DNA from: JAXLVB01 sp046329195
GTDB lineage: Bacteria; Bacteroidota; Bacteroidia; Cytophagales; Spirosomataceae
Direction of reading: 5' to 3'
Assembly: GCA_046329195.1 (NCBI GenBank)
Contig: JAXLVB010000001.1
Location: forward strand, 992,001-1,056,000
DNA length: 64,000 nucleotides
The notes beneath the pieces were generated by a model. That model had not been told where the DNA came from, did not search any database, and worked only from the letters and a program-made list of their open reading frames with translations. This document shows positions 55,572-63,179 of the stretch, piece by piece. The position numbers were made by a program, and so were the translations under genes. The stretch's first letter is position 1. Each line of letters begins with the position of its first letter.

Positions 55572-56299
55572 TACTACGAACCGAAAACTTAATCAAAAAA
55601 TACGGTCAACGCTTGGTGAACAACAACGTGAGCTACCACGTAGAACAGGGCGAAATTGTAGGATTACTCGGTCCTAATGGGGCTGGTAAGACGACGTCAT
55701 TTTATATGGCAGTGGGATTAGTAAAACCCAACAGCGGCAAAGTGTTTATGGACGACCAAGACATCACCGACCTGCCCATGTACAAGCGTGCCCGCTTGGG
55801 GCTGGGCTATTTGGCGCAGGAGGCGTCAGTTTTTCGGCAGCTTACCGTCGAAGAGAATTTGTTGGCAGTATTAGAAATGACCAAACTCTCCAAAGCTGAC
55901 CAGAAACGAAAAGTCGAGGAACTGCTTGAAGAATTTAGCCTTACCCACGTTCGCAAAAACAAAGGGATGGTGTTGTCGGGAGGAGAGCGCCGCCGTACTG
56001 AAATTGCTCGGGCGCTGGCCGTTGATCCAAAGTTTATTCTCTTGGATGAGCCTTTTGCAGGTGTTGACCCCATCGCCGTAGAAGAGATTCAGGGCATTGT
56101 GGCCAAACTCAAATACCGCAACATCGGTATCTTGATTACCGACCACAATGTGGACGAAACTCTCTCGATTACCGACCGAGCGTATCTGCTTTTTGAGGGA
56201 AAAATTCTGAAATACGGTACCCCCGAAGACCTCGCCAATGACGAACAAGTCCGACGAGTGTACTTGGGTAAACACTTTGAATTAAAGCGGAAGATTTGA
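55568..56299 (+). CDS. lptB: LPS export ABC transporter ATP-binding protein
   Basis: ATPase of the LptB2FG machine that extracts lipopolysaccharide from the inner membrane. Walker A is GPNGAGKTT, the Q-loop GYLAQEASVFRQLTVEENL, the signature LSGGERRRTEIARAL, Walker B ILLDEPFAGVDP and the H-loop ITDHNVDET. The family hallmark FAGVDPIAV is present. It overlaps recJ by ATGA. A hairpin terminator follows and lies next to the left end of the integrated element. Confidence 0.96.
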   Translation: MILRTENLIKKYGQRLVNNNVSYHVEQGEIVGLLGPNGAGKTTSFYMAVGLVKPNSGKVFMDDQDITDLPMYKRARLGLGYLAQEASVFRQLTVEENLLAVLEMTKLSKADQKRKVEELLEEFSLTHVRKNKGMVLSGGERRRTEIARALAVDPKFILLDEPFAGVDPIAVEEIQGIVAKLKYRNIGILITDHNVDETLSITDRAYLLFEGKILKYGTPEDLANDEQVRRVYLGKHFELKRKI

Positions 56300-56305
56300 T
56301 AAACA

Positions 56306-56338
56306 AAAAAGCCCGAAAGTTATACTTTTCGGGCTTTT
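56306..56338. terminator. Terminator of lptB and probable former terminator of tRNA-Phe
   Basis: Stem GCCCGAAA/TTTCGGGC-like (56311-56319, 56325-56334) flanked by AAAAAA and TTTT, so it works in both directions. It ends at the left att copy. Before integration the minus-strand tRNA-Phe gene would have ended right here. Confidence 0.75.
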
Positions 56339-56354
56339 CGTGGTGATGGACGGA
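56338..56354 (-). other. Left attachment site (att copy without tRNA)
   Basis: TCGTGGTGATGGACGGA, identical to 63067-63083. After one mismatch two more bases (TC) match. Positions 56341-56354 equal the last 14 bases of tRNA-Phe. Confidence 0.85.
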
Positions 56355-56430
56355 ATCTTTTAGTACCTGAAAATCAACAATTTATGTTGTTAAAATCCTT
56401 GCAGTACCAAAAGAGTAGCAAAAAACACCA

Positions 56431-56646
56431 TTATGTAGAGATTTCCCAGTGGATAAAATAGGAGTGCCAAACCTCATAAAAAACCTCGTCATAGTTTCTA
56501 TATTGGTCTTCTTGTCGGTTCTCTTTAATTCGTTCCTTAGTCAATCGGTGCATATCCTCTATAAAGGCATTTTGTTCTAATAAACTTGAAAAACGATTCA
56601 CAACTTTTGTCCCTCCCGCAAGGTTTGTCTTCCTTATTTTTAGCAT
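56431..56646 (-). CDS. 71-residue protein overlapping the ATP-grasp gene
   Basis: A small charged protein: MLKIRKTNLAGGTKVVNRF, a helical middle rich in Glu, Lys and Arg (LTKERIKENRQEDQYRNYDEV) and an aromatic C-terminus (FYEVWHSYFIHWEIST). No signal, membrane helix or known domain. Its ATG overlaps the last 7 bp of the ATP-grasp frame, which points to translational coupling. As the partner of a peptide-ligase-type enzyme it may be the substrate, an adaptor, or unrelated cargo. It is the last gene before the left att site. Confidence 0.6.
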   Translation of the reverse strand: MLKIRKTNLAGGTKVVNRFSSLLEQNAFIEDMHRLTKERIKENRQEDQYRNYDEVFYEVWHSYFIHWEIST

Positions 56647-57644
56647 TGTGGTTTTTGTATTAAATGTGGGTATCTTTCTTTAAACCATATTTCTGTAATT
56701 TTATCCGATTCCTCTACTTCAATTTGTTTTTTAGTTTTAAAGGTACTCGAAATTTTACCTTTCACCTCACATAGCTTTATCAGTTTATCAAAGAAATTCA
56801 CCCCAGTAATATTGATTATTTTTTCACCACAATTTGAATTTACCTCTATTACATAGGTAGTTCCGTCTGTGTCTTTGATAATATCCACACCTGCAAAATC
56901 TAATCCAATGGCATGTGCAGCGTTGATACAGATTTGTTTGTCAGCTTCGGAGAGTTCGATTTTTTTACCTGTACCTCCCTGACTGATATTAGCTCTAAAA
57001 TCTTTCTTGCCTGAACGCTCCATTGAAACTACTACCTCATTGCCTACCACAATAGCCCGAATATCTTTTGCGCCGGCTTCAATGTACTGTTGCAAAAGCA
57101 AATCAATTTCTACCTTATTGAATGATTCTAACATAGTGTTAGTTTGCAAGGCAGATTCAAGAATCATTACGCCTTTGCCCTGGCTGCCAACGAGCAGTTT
57201 TGCAATAGCAGGCAACCCTCCAATTTTATCAATCAAAAATTCAGGGTGTACGGGGTTCTTGGCCATAATGGTACGGGGAACCTTCAAACCCTTAGAAGAA
57301 AGTCTTTGAGTTGTTTTCATCTTGTCCCGTGCCGTTAAAATTCCATCAGCCGTTTGTGGGCAATAAATACCTAAATTTTCAGTAAGGTGTAGCAAGATAC
57401 TTGCACCGAAATCTAAACCTGAACCTATTCGGCTAATAACAGAATCATAGTCTTTTGCTTTTAAACGCAAAGGTTTGTCAAGTTCAGGTGAACCATTGTA
57501 GAGCCTATCATATCCATTCTCAGATTCGGAAACGAATAGATACAAATTACTTGGTTTAAAGTGTTCCCAAGTATGTCCTGCGTTTTCAATAGCACTAACC
57601 AAGTGCTTCGTTGGTGAGCCAGTGGCAAGAATTAAAAATTTCAT
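56640..57644 (-). CDS. RimK-like ATP-grasp ligase
   Basis: A protein of 334 residues of the ATP-grasp family, closest in layout to RimK/LysX-type enzymes that add amino acids to a carboxylate through an acyl-phosphate. The N-terminal preATP-grasp domain opens MKFLILATGSPTKHLVSAI. ATP-grasp parts: AIAKLLVGSQGKGVMIL (Gly-rich loop), DLLLQQYIEA, DIRAIVVGNEVV, FRANISQGGTGK and the metal-binding GLDFAGVDII...YVIEVNSNCG. A 50-residue Lys-rich tail follows. The ATG at 57644 is chosen; the frame extends 21 codons upstream without resemblance to the family. On an element its substrate is probably not ribosomal protein S6. Confidence 0.85.
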   Translation of the reverse strand: MKFLILATGSPTKHLVSAIENAGHTWEHFKPSNLYLFVSESENGYDRLYNGSPELDKPLRLKAKDYDSVISRIGSGLDFGASILLHLTENLGIYCPQTADGILTARDKMKTTQRLSSKGLKVPRTIMAKNPVHPEFLIDKIGGLPAIAKLLVGSQGKGVMILESALQTNTMLESFNKVEIDLLLQQYIEAGAKDIRAIVVGNEVVVSMERSGKKDFRANISQGGTGKKIELSEADKQICINAAHAIGLDFAGVDIIKDTDGTTYVIEVNSNCGEKIINITGVNFFDKLIKLCEVKGKISSTFKTKKQIEVEESDKITEIWFKERYPHLIQKPQC

Positions 57645-57905
57645 TTTTTGCTTGTTTAAAGATTGATTAGATAAAAGTTGGTTTTTCCTTGAGGGATAAA
57701 GAGACAATAACTTACAAGTAGTAGTTTATCAATAAGCAACCTATTACTCTTTGATTCCCTCACATATCGCTTAAAAAAAATCACGAACGGGCTTTAGTCG
57801 TTGTGCGTTGCGTACTTTATCTTGCTATGCAAGGTAATTAAATTGCAAGATTTCAGTTTATATGCCTGATAATTAAGGATATAGCCAGAAATAAATGAGG
57901 TAATA

Positions 57906-58673
57906 TCATAGGTTTACGACTTTTCTTGCCTTAGCAATTGTCAATTCAATGTATTTATCGGAGTCTTTTTGCTCTTTTGCTTTTTCTGACTTAGCTTTTA
58001 GTCGTTGATAAATGTATGTATCATCAAAACCCTTACGAATGAGCATACAAGCAAGATTAAAATCTTGACCGCTACGGCTATTATCATGGATTATTCCTTT
58101 TCGGTGTGCTTTTATTTTGCTTTCTGAGTGAGCATCAAAAACGCTTTCAGCGGAAAAATCAGATACATTTAGGGTAGAGTATCGGAATTGCCAACGGTGT
58201 AGCTTTACAAACGGGAATAATCCGTTTTGTTGGTATTTGGGTTTTCGATTTGTAAACGTGGGCAAACGTCCAATATGGTCGGGTTCGGCACTTGCTAAAT
58301 CTCCGTTTAATTCATTAGCAAGATGAACGCAAATTGCTTTTGCTTGTTCTCGACTGGCAGGAGTTTCTTTTAGGATATACCATAATTGAAAGTTGTTAGG
58401 ACTTGTTTCAATCAAAGCGGAAGGTCGAAATGTTGCGGCTTTTTCCAAGTGTTCAAAACGAACATCATCCACTAAAACAAACTCGTATCCAATTGGACGG
58501 CAATAAACATTATACCCGTCACAATTCATTTTTTGAAAGAGCCGTATCTTATCCAAAAATTCATTTTTAGATAAAAAATGCCTGTAAATATATTTGTTAC
58601 GGTCGGTATGAATCAGACGTACATCGTAGCACTCAGCTTTCAGGGTGTTTAGGTAGTTCTCAAGTGCATTCAT
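57906..58673 (-). CDS. RepB-type DNA primase (AEP superfamily)
   Basis: A 255-residue protein like the RepB primases of mobile elements. Readable: NVYCRPIGYEFVLVDDVRFEHLE with the paired catalytic Asp, ALIETSPNNFQLWYILKE (the usual SPNNFQ/W motif), and DPD-like positions in DLASAEPDHIGRLPTFTNRKP. The C-terminal 90 residues are helical. The ATG at 58673 is the first; the frame extends to a TTG at 58694. It lies just downstream of the iteron array and helicase gene, which fits a replication module. Confidence 0.8.
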   Translation of the reverse strand: MNALENYLNTLKAECYDVRLIHTDRNKYIYRHFLSKNEFLDKIRLFQKMNCDGYNVYCRPIGYEFVLVDDVRFEHLEKAATFRPSALIETSPNNFQLWYILKETPASREQAKAICVHLANELNGDLASAEPDHIGRLPTFTNRKPKYQQNGLFPFVKLHRWQFRYSTLNVSDFSAESVFDAHSESKIKAHRKGIIHDNSRSGQDFNLACMLIRKGFDDTYIYQRLKAKSEKAKEQKDSDKYIELTIAKARKVVNL

Positions 58674-58752
58674 AGGTGTCTTTTTTTCCGCCAAAGGCGT
58701 TTTTGATGCTTACTAAAAATTGTACTCTTACCCTATTTTCACAGGAATTACT

Positions 58753-58980
58753 AAAACTTTGGAACATTGGAACAAATTAATTTTTTGGAACTTTGGAACA
58801 TTTTGGAACATTTTTGGAACAGTATAAATATTTGATAATTAGATAATTAAACGTAATTGTTCCAATGTTCCAAAGTTTTTAAGGTATTTTGAAAATTTTT
58901 ATCTTATTGTTGATAATCAACACTTTATGTTTTTTGCCTTGTTCTAACTATGTTCCAAACCTGTTCCAAATTGTTCCAAA
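58753..58980. repeat. Iteron-like array: 11 copies of TTGGAACA, candidate origin
   Basis: Six copies of TTGGAACA (one ending in T) at 58759, 58767, 58785, 58793, 58803 and 58814 read on the plus strand; five inverted copies TGTTCCAA start at 58858, 58866, 58951, 58962 and 58972. The outer pairs form a 23-bp perfect inverted repeat (58753-58775 and 58857-58879). AT-rich DNA lies between. The array fills the gap between helicase and primase genes (58674-59019), which holds no gene. Confidence 0.8.
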
Positions 58981-59019
58981 ATTTGGCATTTTTGCCCATT
59001 TTTGTAAACCACAATTGTA

Positions 59020-60315
59020 TTATTCCAAGATTGAAAAATCTTGCCTTCTGAATGTATAAGGACGTGTATTTTCTCCATTTGATTGGGGGGTAAAATCAGG
59101 ATTTAGCTCACTTTTTAGTAAGTCATAATAGGTGAACCTTTGCTTTTCAGATTGCTTAATTCCTAATTCTTCCTCTATTACTTTTCTTAGCCTTTCTCGT
59201 TCTATTCCTCTTACACTGTCTTTAAGTTGTTGCTGAAAATGCCTTAGTGCAAACTTGAGTTCATTAACTTCGGGAAAGTGTAAGAATGTATCTCTAACCA
59301 AATTTTTAACAGCCTTTGCTAATGGCGAAATGCTATTCTCAAAATATAGTTTTAGCTGTTCGGTTTGGTAAACATCAAATCCAAAATACATTCGTGATTG
59401 CTCAGAATGATAGAGTTTTCGATTGTTTAGATAATGGACAAAGGCAGGTATTTCGGATTGTATTCGTACCTCCATATCCATTATTTCTTCAATACCTTTT
59501 TCTTGGAATGTAGGTACTTTAAAAACGGCAAAACGGGTTTCTCCCTTCTCTATCGGTAATGCCTTACCTTCGTCATTGCTCATAAAGAAGAACTTGCCAA
59601 TAAAATCAATTTGAACTTGACTTTTATTCTTTTCATTAGAAGTCGTTTTGCCTGTTTCAGTACTTAATCGCTTAATCATTTGCATAATACCCCGTTTATC
59701 CAGCGAAGTTTCATCTACGATAATGGCAAGTCGTTTAATCCAAATGGCGTTAAAATCGCTTTCAAAGTCGCTATTCCCTAACTTTACAGCGTTATCCTCA
59801 AACATCGCACTAACCAAGTTTCCAAAAGTACTTTTTCCAGTACCCCGTTCTTTTGATTCCAGTAATAAAATGGGTAGCCTTTGTGTTGGTTTTGTGTAAA
59901 GTAGTTGCAAGTAATCAAGGGCAAACTCAACGTGGTTTTCGCCGAAAATGTGCCTGATTAAAATTAAGATATGCTTAAACTCCCCTTCTTTCGGGCTATA
60001 TGATAGTTTAGCGTATTCGTTAAAAAAGCCGTTAATTTCTTCTTGAAAGTTGATATGAGACGGTACACAAACAAACCCCTCATATTTTTTGATATACTCT
60101 AAAGATGATTTTCCGTAGTCATCTATTATAGTACCTTTAGTACGTTTCAGATAGACAGGATATTGTTTACCTGACTTGTCAGGTTGCATCACACGTTTGA
60201 AATAATCATCTCCTACACGAATAAAATTTTTGAGTTCTTGAAAGTTTTTAACTTTCCCCTCATTCTCAGTATTTTGAGTTTGGTTTTTAGATTGGTTTTT
60301 CATAATTTTAACCAT
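59020..60315 (-). CDS. SF3-like helicase/ATPase of the element replication module
   Basis: A protein of 431 residues with a central ATPase domain: Walker A LLLESKERGTGKSTFGNL near residue 155, Walker B-like LAIIVDETS, and sensor-like FFMSNDEGKALPI. This is the build of primase-helicase proteins (D5/DUF5906-like) on plasmids and satellites. The N-terminal 110 residues have no recognised domain, and the last 60 form a helical region with a DNA-binding-like tail. Start is ATG 60315 or ATG 60303. A terminator hairpin separates it from the coiled-coil gene upstream. Confidence 0.75.
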   Translation of the reverse strand: MVKIMKNQSKNQTQNTENEGKVKNFQELKNFIRVGDDYFKRVMQPDKSGKQYPVYLKRTKGTIIDDYGKSSLEYIKKYEGFVCVPSHINFQEEINGFFNEYAKLSYSPKEGEFKHILILIRHIFGENHVEFALDYLQLLYTKPTQRLPILLLESKERGTGKSTFGNLVSAMFEDNAVKLGNSDFESDFNAIWIKRLAIIVDETSLDKRGIMQMIKRLSTETGKTTSNEKNKSQVQIDFIGKFFFMSNDEGKALPIEKGETRFAVFKVPTFQEKGIEEIMDMEVRIQSEIPAFVHYLNNRKLYHSEQSRMYFGFDVYQTEQLKLYFENSISPLAKAVKNLVRDTFLHFPEVNELKFALRHFQQQLKDSVRGIERERLRKVIEEELGIKQSEKQRFTYYDLLKSELNPDFTPQSNGENTRPYTFRRQDFSILE

Positions 60316-60326
60316 TCAAAAGTTTT

Positions 60327-60366
60327 AAAAAAGCCGTTCGACCTTTTAGAGTTGAGCGGCTTTTTT
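60327..60366 (-). terminator. Terminator overlapping the coiled-coil gene stop
   Basis: GCCGTTCGAC (60333-60342) pairs with GTTGAGCGGC (60351-60360) with two G-T pairs, flanked by A/T runs in both directions. The stop codon (60346-60348) lies in the loop. Confidence 0.7.
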
Positions 60367-60579
60367 GTTTCGCTTTTCTCGATTGCGTTTTTTCAAGCGT
60401 TCGTGCTTGCTCCGTAGGACTTGCAACTCTTTTTTTAGTAGCATCAAAGCGTCTGTATTGTTTTGAAGCGTATCCAGCTGTTTTCTCAGCTCCCTATTTT
60501 GTTCGCTGTATAGTTCTATCGTTTCGGCGGCAGTCAATAGCATATCAGCTAAATCTGTCTTTGTATAATGGCGATTCAT
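60346..60579 (-). CDS. Small coiled-coil protein
   Basis: 77 residues, nearly all helix, with a heptad-like middle and a very basic C-terminus (LRSKHERLKKRNREKRNKK). It could be a DNA-associated accessory protein. It starts 6 bases after the T-run of the terminator of the preceding gene. No family recognised; the case for it rests on position and composition. Confidence 0.55.
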   Translation of the reverse strand: MNRHYTKTDLADMLLTAAETIELYSEQNRELRKQLDTLQNNTDALMLLKKELQVLRSKHERLKKRNREKRNKKAAQL

Positions 60580-60584
60580 AGCAT

Positions 60585-60616
60585 AAAAAAGCCCAATGGT
60601 TATACACCATCAGGCT
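60585..60616 (-). terminator. Terminator overlapping the HTH gene stop
   Basis: AGCC..ATGG/CCAT..GGCT hairpin with a 7-nt loop on the minus strand, followed by six T. The HTH stop codon (60612-60610) is part of the ascending arm. Confidence 0.65.
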
Positions 60617-60891
60617 AAAAAGTCTTTGGGGAACAATGCTTTCAGGTCTGTTATTGGTACGTAAACAGAACCACGTATTTTGTGAGTACTAAAACGCCCT
60701 TCTTTTTTGAGGCGTTCAAATGTAGGGCGTGAAATTTTGAGAACCTGACAAACTTCCTTTGGTCTTAGGAACTTTGTTAGCTCTTCGAGTTGAGCTTGAG
60801 AAAACGATAGTGTATTGTTTTCTCTTTGTGGTTTGATACTCATGGTTATTTTTTTTAGTGTATTGTTTTCTCTTTGTGGTTTGATACTCAT
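60610..60891 (-). CDS. Excisionase/MerR-like HTH protein with duplicated N-terminus
   Basis: A DNA-binding protein of 93 residues. The HTH part LRPKEVCQVLKISRPTFERLKKEGRFSTHKIRGSVYVPITDLKAL is of the excisionase or MerR-type found in mobile elements. Residues 1-16 (MSIKPQRENNTLKKIT) recur at 17-28 because a 48-bp unit is duplicated in tandem. Thus there are two equivalent start codons, at 60891 and 60843, each with the same upstream bases. The shorter 77-residue protein is probably the original form. It may control integrase direction or replication. Confidence 0.8.
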   Translation of the reverse strand: MSIKPQRENNTLKKITMSIKPQRENNTLSFSQAQLEELTKFLRPKEVCQVLKISRPTFERLKKEGRFSTHKIRGSVYVPITDLKALFPKDFLA

Positions 60892-60904
60892 GGTTATTTT
60901 TTTT
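60809..60904 (-). repeat. 48-bp tandem duplication over the HTH start region
   Basis: Two perfect copies, 60809-60856 and 60857-60904, each with 5' sequence, start codon and first 12 codons of the HTH gene. Perfect identity indicates a recent duplication. Confidence 0.9.
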
Positions 60905-60974
60905 TAAAATTTTTACAAAGTTGAATAAATTGTTATGATAATAAAATATTAATCATAACTTTTTTTCAAAAAAA

Positions 60975-61712
60975 TTATTTGGGATAAATGTCCTGTTCCA
61001 AAAGAATATTTAATTGTCGTAAAACATCGCTTGATTTTTCGCCCATATTTTTACGAACCTCTTTTTGAAAATAGCCAGCTTGCACGTCAAATATTGTAAA
61101 GTCATCTTTTGTTAGCTGTGAACGGTTTAGTAAAACATTTAAAAAGTCCTGAAAATAAAATAGTTGTGTATATTGATTTTGAACTTTTTCTAAAGTTGGT
61201 ACTAAGCTAATAAGTCCATCAAAAAGTTTTGTGGGTTCTTGCTTTATCCAGTTAAGTAATTCTTTTAAAGGCTTAAAGGGTTTATGTAAGGTTTCGCTAA
61301 AATACCTTTCGGCTTCTTTAATTATTTCATAATTTAGAGTTCCTCTTACTCTTTGAGCAAGGCTAACATGCAAATTCAGTAACGATACAAATGCACCAAC
61401 AAGGTCTTCATTTCCTTCGTCGAAATGCTTTCTTATTTTGTTTGTGAGTAATTCTTTTTCAGCATCGAAAAGGCTTTTTTCTCGTATTAAGAGTTCCTCA
61501 AAATCATCAATAGTTGAATAAGCGAAGGTTAGACTTCTCCTATAATGGTTTTGTCTTTTTGCTAAAATGACGGTATAAATTGGGTAAACGTTTCTCCCAT
61601 CAGATGTTACTTCTGGTTTTAACTTGGTATTCAAATAATGCTTGACAGTAATTTTATACTCAGTTTTATGTTTCTGATACGTGCGTTTGGGTTTTGTTTC
61701 TATTGCTTCCAT
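60975..61712 (-). CDS. Element protein of unknown function
   Basis: 245 residues. The first 75 are Lys- and Thr-rich beta-like segments (MEAIETKPKRTYQKHKTEYKI, broken here, and YPIYTVILAKRQNHYRRSLTF); the rest is helical (EELLIREKSLFDAEKELLTNK, LVGAFVSLLNLHVSLAQRVRG). No domain or motif is recognised. It begins 1 bp after the integrase stop codon, so it is translated from the integrase transcript. It may serve integration or be a nonessential passenger. Confidence 0.6.
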   Translation of the reverse strand: MEAIETKPKRTYQKHKTEYKITVKHYLNTKLKPEVTSDGRNVYPIYTVILAKRQNHYRRSLTFAYSTIDDFEELLIREKSLFDAEKELLTNKIRKHFDEGNEDLVGAFVSLLNLHVSLAQRVRGTLNYEIIKEAERYFSETLHKPFKPLKELLNWIKQEPTKLFDGLISLVPTLEKVQNQYTQLFYFQDFLNVLLNRSQLTKDDFTIFDVQAGYFQKEVRKNMGEKSSDVLRQLNILLEQDIYPK

Positions 61713-61713
61713 A

Positions 61714-62885
61714 TTAGTACCAGTTTGTAACTTCAGATAAACTTCTATCCAGTTCTATTTGTGATGAGTGTAAATACTGATTGGTGGTTTCCAGTTTACT
61801 ATGCTGTAAAAGATTCTTGGTTTCCCATACCCCAACTTTTTTACTCAAAATCGTGGCGGCGGTATGTCTTGCTACATGAAAAGTGAGGTGTTTCTTTATA
61901 CCAGCTTGCTTTGATAGCGTTTTCAATTCTCTATTCACAAACTGATTAGTAAATCCAAATAGCTTTGTTTTTGGGTTATCACTCCAATACTTCCGTATGA
62001 GGTTTTCGGGTTTACCTCCAAAGAGTAGGCCCAAAGGCAAGTCGAGTATTTTGCTTGTTTTTTGTGCTGCCTTGTTTAGCCGTAAACCCTTTTCGGTTTC
62101 GTTGAAATGATTAATAGTCAAGCCCGAAACATCGCTATACCTTAACCCTGTGTAGCAAGCAAACAAAAACATATCTCTTACCTTTTCAAGCTGTTTGCTT
62201 ACATTTTCAAAAGTCAAGAGTTCTAACCGTTGTAGTTCTTCGCTTAACAAATAGTCTCTTTTTGCATCTGCACGGGGTTTGTTAAAATCCTGATACGGGT
62301 CTTTGTCAAGATATTCGTACTTAATGGCTAACCGAATGTATTGCTGAATTTGCCCGTGCCGTTTGCGCCTTGTGTTTTCGTTATTGCCGTGTTTGATTAA
62401 GAAATTATCAAAATCGTTGATTAAGGCAAATTTGAGGTCTTGAAACGTAATAACGGGTTTAAATTGACAAAGTACCTTTAATGTGTTTTTTTCACCTTTG
62501 TACGTTGAATATGCTACCCTGCTGAACGGTCTTTGAGTTGTTGGGTCACAAAGTCTGTAAATGTTAGCTTGGGGGGTATGACTTCTATTTTCTTATTACT
62601 CTTTACATACAGGTCTAAATCTGATAAGGTTACTATCTTACCTTCTGCATGGTTTTTCTGTACGAATTTTTCAAAGTCTGACAACATACCCCGAACCCTT
62701 GCACGAATAAGTGGTTCTTTCGGCTCTTGTCGTTTTGTGTCCCATTCCGTAGGAGTTAAGTACACTTGTGTACTAAAATACCTACGGCATCCGTTCAGGT
62801 ATGCCTGAATTTGTACTAATGCTTTTCCTTTACGGTTTAGTTTTCGGGTACGGTTAAAAATCAAGTCAAACTTTATCCAGTTCAT
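61714..62885 (-). pseudogene. int: Tyrosine integrase, split by a frameshift near 62517
   Basis: The N-terminal part (62885 to about 62514) reads MNWIKFDLIFNRTRKLNRKG and an arm-binding domain, ending at a TAG after KDRSAG. The remaining part reads in another frame from about 62520 (VAYSTYKGEKNTLKVLCQF) without stops to 61714, and has the catalytic Arg in CYTGLRYSDV, HVARHTAATIL with His and Arg, LLQHSKLETT and the nucleophile Tyr in NQYLHSS. One missing G in a GGG run would explain the shift; repaired, the protein would have 390 residues, the usual size. It may be a true loss or a sequencing error. Confidence 0.85.
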
Positions 62886-62927
62886 TGCTTTGGCAGTTGT
62901 TTAATGCAAAGCAAGTACATTGAGATT

Positions 62928-62964
62928 CAATATTTTAGCGTATCAAGGCAGTAGCAAAATATTG
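62928..62964. repeat. Inverted repeat upstream of int
   Basis: CAATATTTT (62928-62936) and AAAATATTG (62956-62964), a 9-bp inverted repeat with a 19-base spacer, between int and the right att site. A candidate site for integrase or its regulator. Confidence 0.4.
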
Positions 62965-63021
62965 ATAACGATTGACTACGAATGAATAAAGATGACTATA
63001 AAAAATGTATTAGCCTAAAAC

Positions 63022-63064
63022 AAAAAAAGCGCAAACAACTGAAAATCAATTATTTACGCTTTTA
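63022..63064 (-). terminator. Terminator of tRNA-Phe provided by the element
   Basis: On the minus strand AAAAGCG and, after a 22-base region with extra AAA/TTT pairs, CGCTTTTTTT form a hairpin with T-run directly after the tRNA gene and within the element. Confidence 0.5.
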
Positions 63065-63066
63065 TA

Positions 63067-63083
63067 TCGTGGTGATGGACGGA
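63067..63083 (-). other. Right attachment site (tRNA-Phe 3' end)
   Basis: Same 17 bases as the left att site; includes the last 14 bases of the tRNA gene, so the gene stays intact after integration. Confidence 0.85.
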
Positions 63084-63142
63084 GTCGAACCGCCGACACA
63101 AGGATTTTCAGTCCTTTGCTCTACCAACTGAGCTACATCACC
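63070..63142 (-). tRNA. tRNA-Phe (GAA)
   Basis: A 73-nt cloverleaf: acceptor GGTGATG/CATCACC, D-arm GCTCAGTTGGTAGAGC, anticodon arm AAGGACTGAAAATCCTT with GAA, T-arm with GGTTCGACTCC. The CCA end is not encoded. Integration target of the element. Confidence 0.96.
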
Positions 63143-63179
63143 ATTAGCTCATTTTCGCATTGCCTGCGATTTGGGACTG

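Larger units (their letters stand above)
56338..63083. mobile_element. 6.7-kb integrated plasmid- or satellite-like element in tRNA-Phe
   Basis: The segment is bounded by 17-bp direct repeats TCGTGGTGATGGACGGA at 56338-56354 and 63067-63083. The right copy is the last 14 bases of the tRNA-Phe gene plus 3 more, and a tyrosine integrase lies next to it: the classic layout of tRNA integration. All genes read right to left (integrase, unknown, HTH, coiled coil, helicase, primase, ATP-grasp, 71-aa protein). The DNA is visibly more AT-rich than the host. No capsid, portal, terminase, relaxase or transfer gene is seen. The integrase is frameshifted, so the copy may be stuck. Confidence 0.85.

Noticed and set aside
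56431..57644. Firm call of a graspetide (microviridin-like) cluster
   Set aside because: The small protein lacks repeated Thr/Ser-Glu/Asp core motifs and there is no exporter gene; only the general ligase-plus-small-protein pattern fits.
58753..58980. CRISPR array
   Set aside because: The 8-base units have irregular spacing of 0 to about 80 bases and both orientations, with no spacers of equal length and no cas genes.
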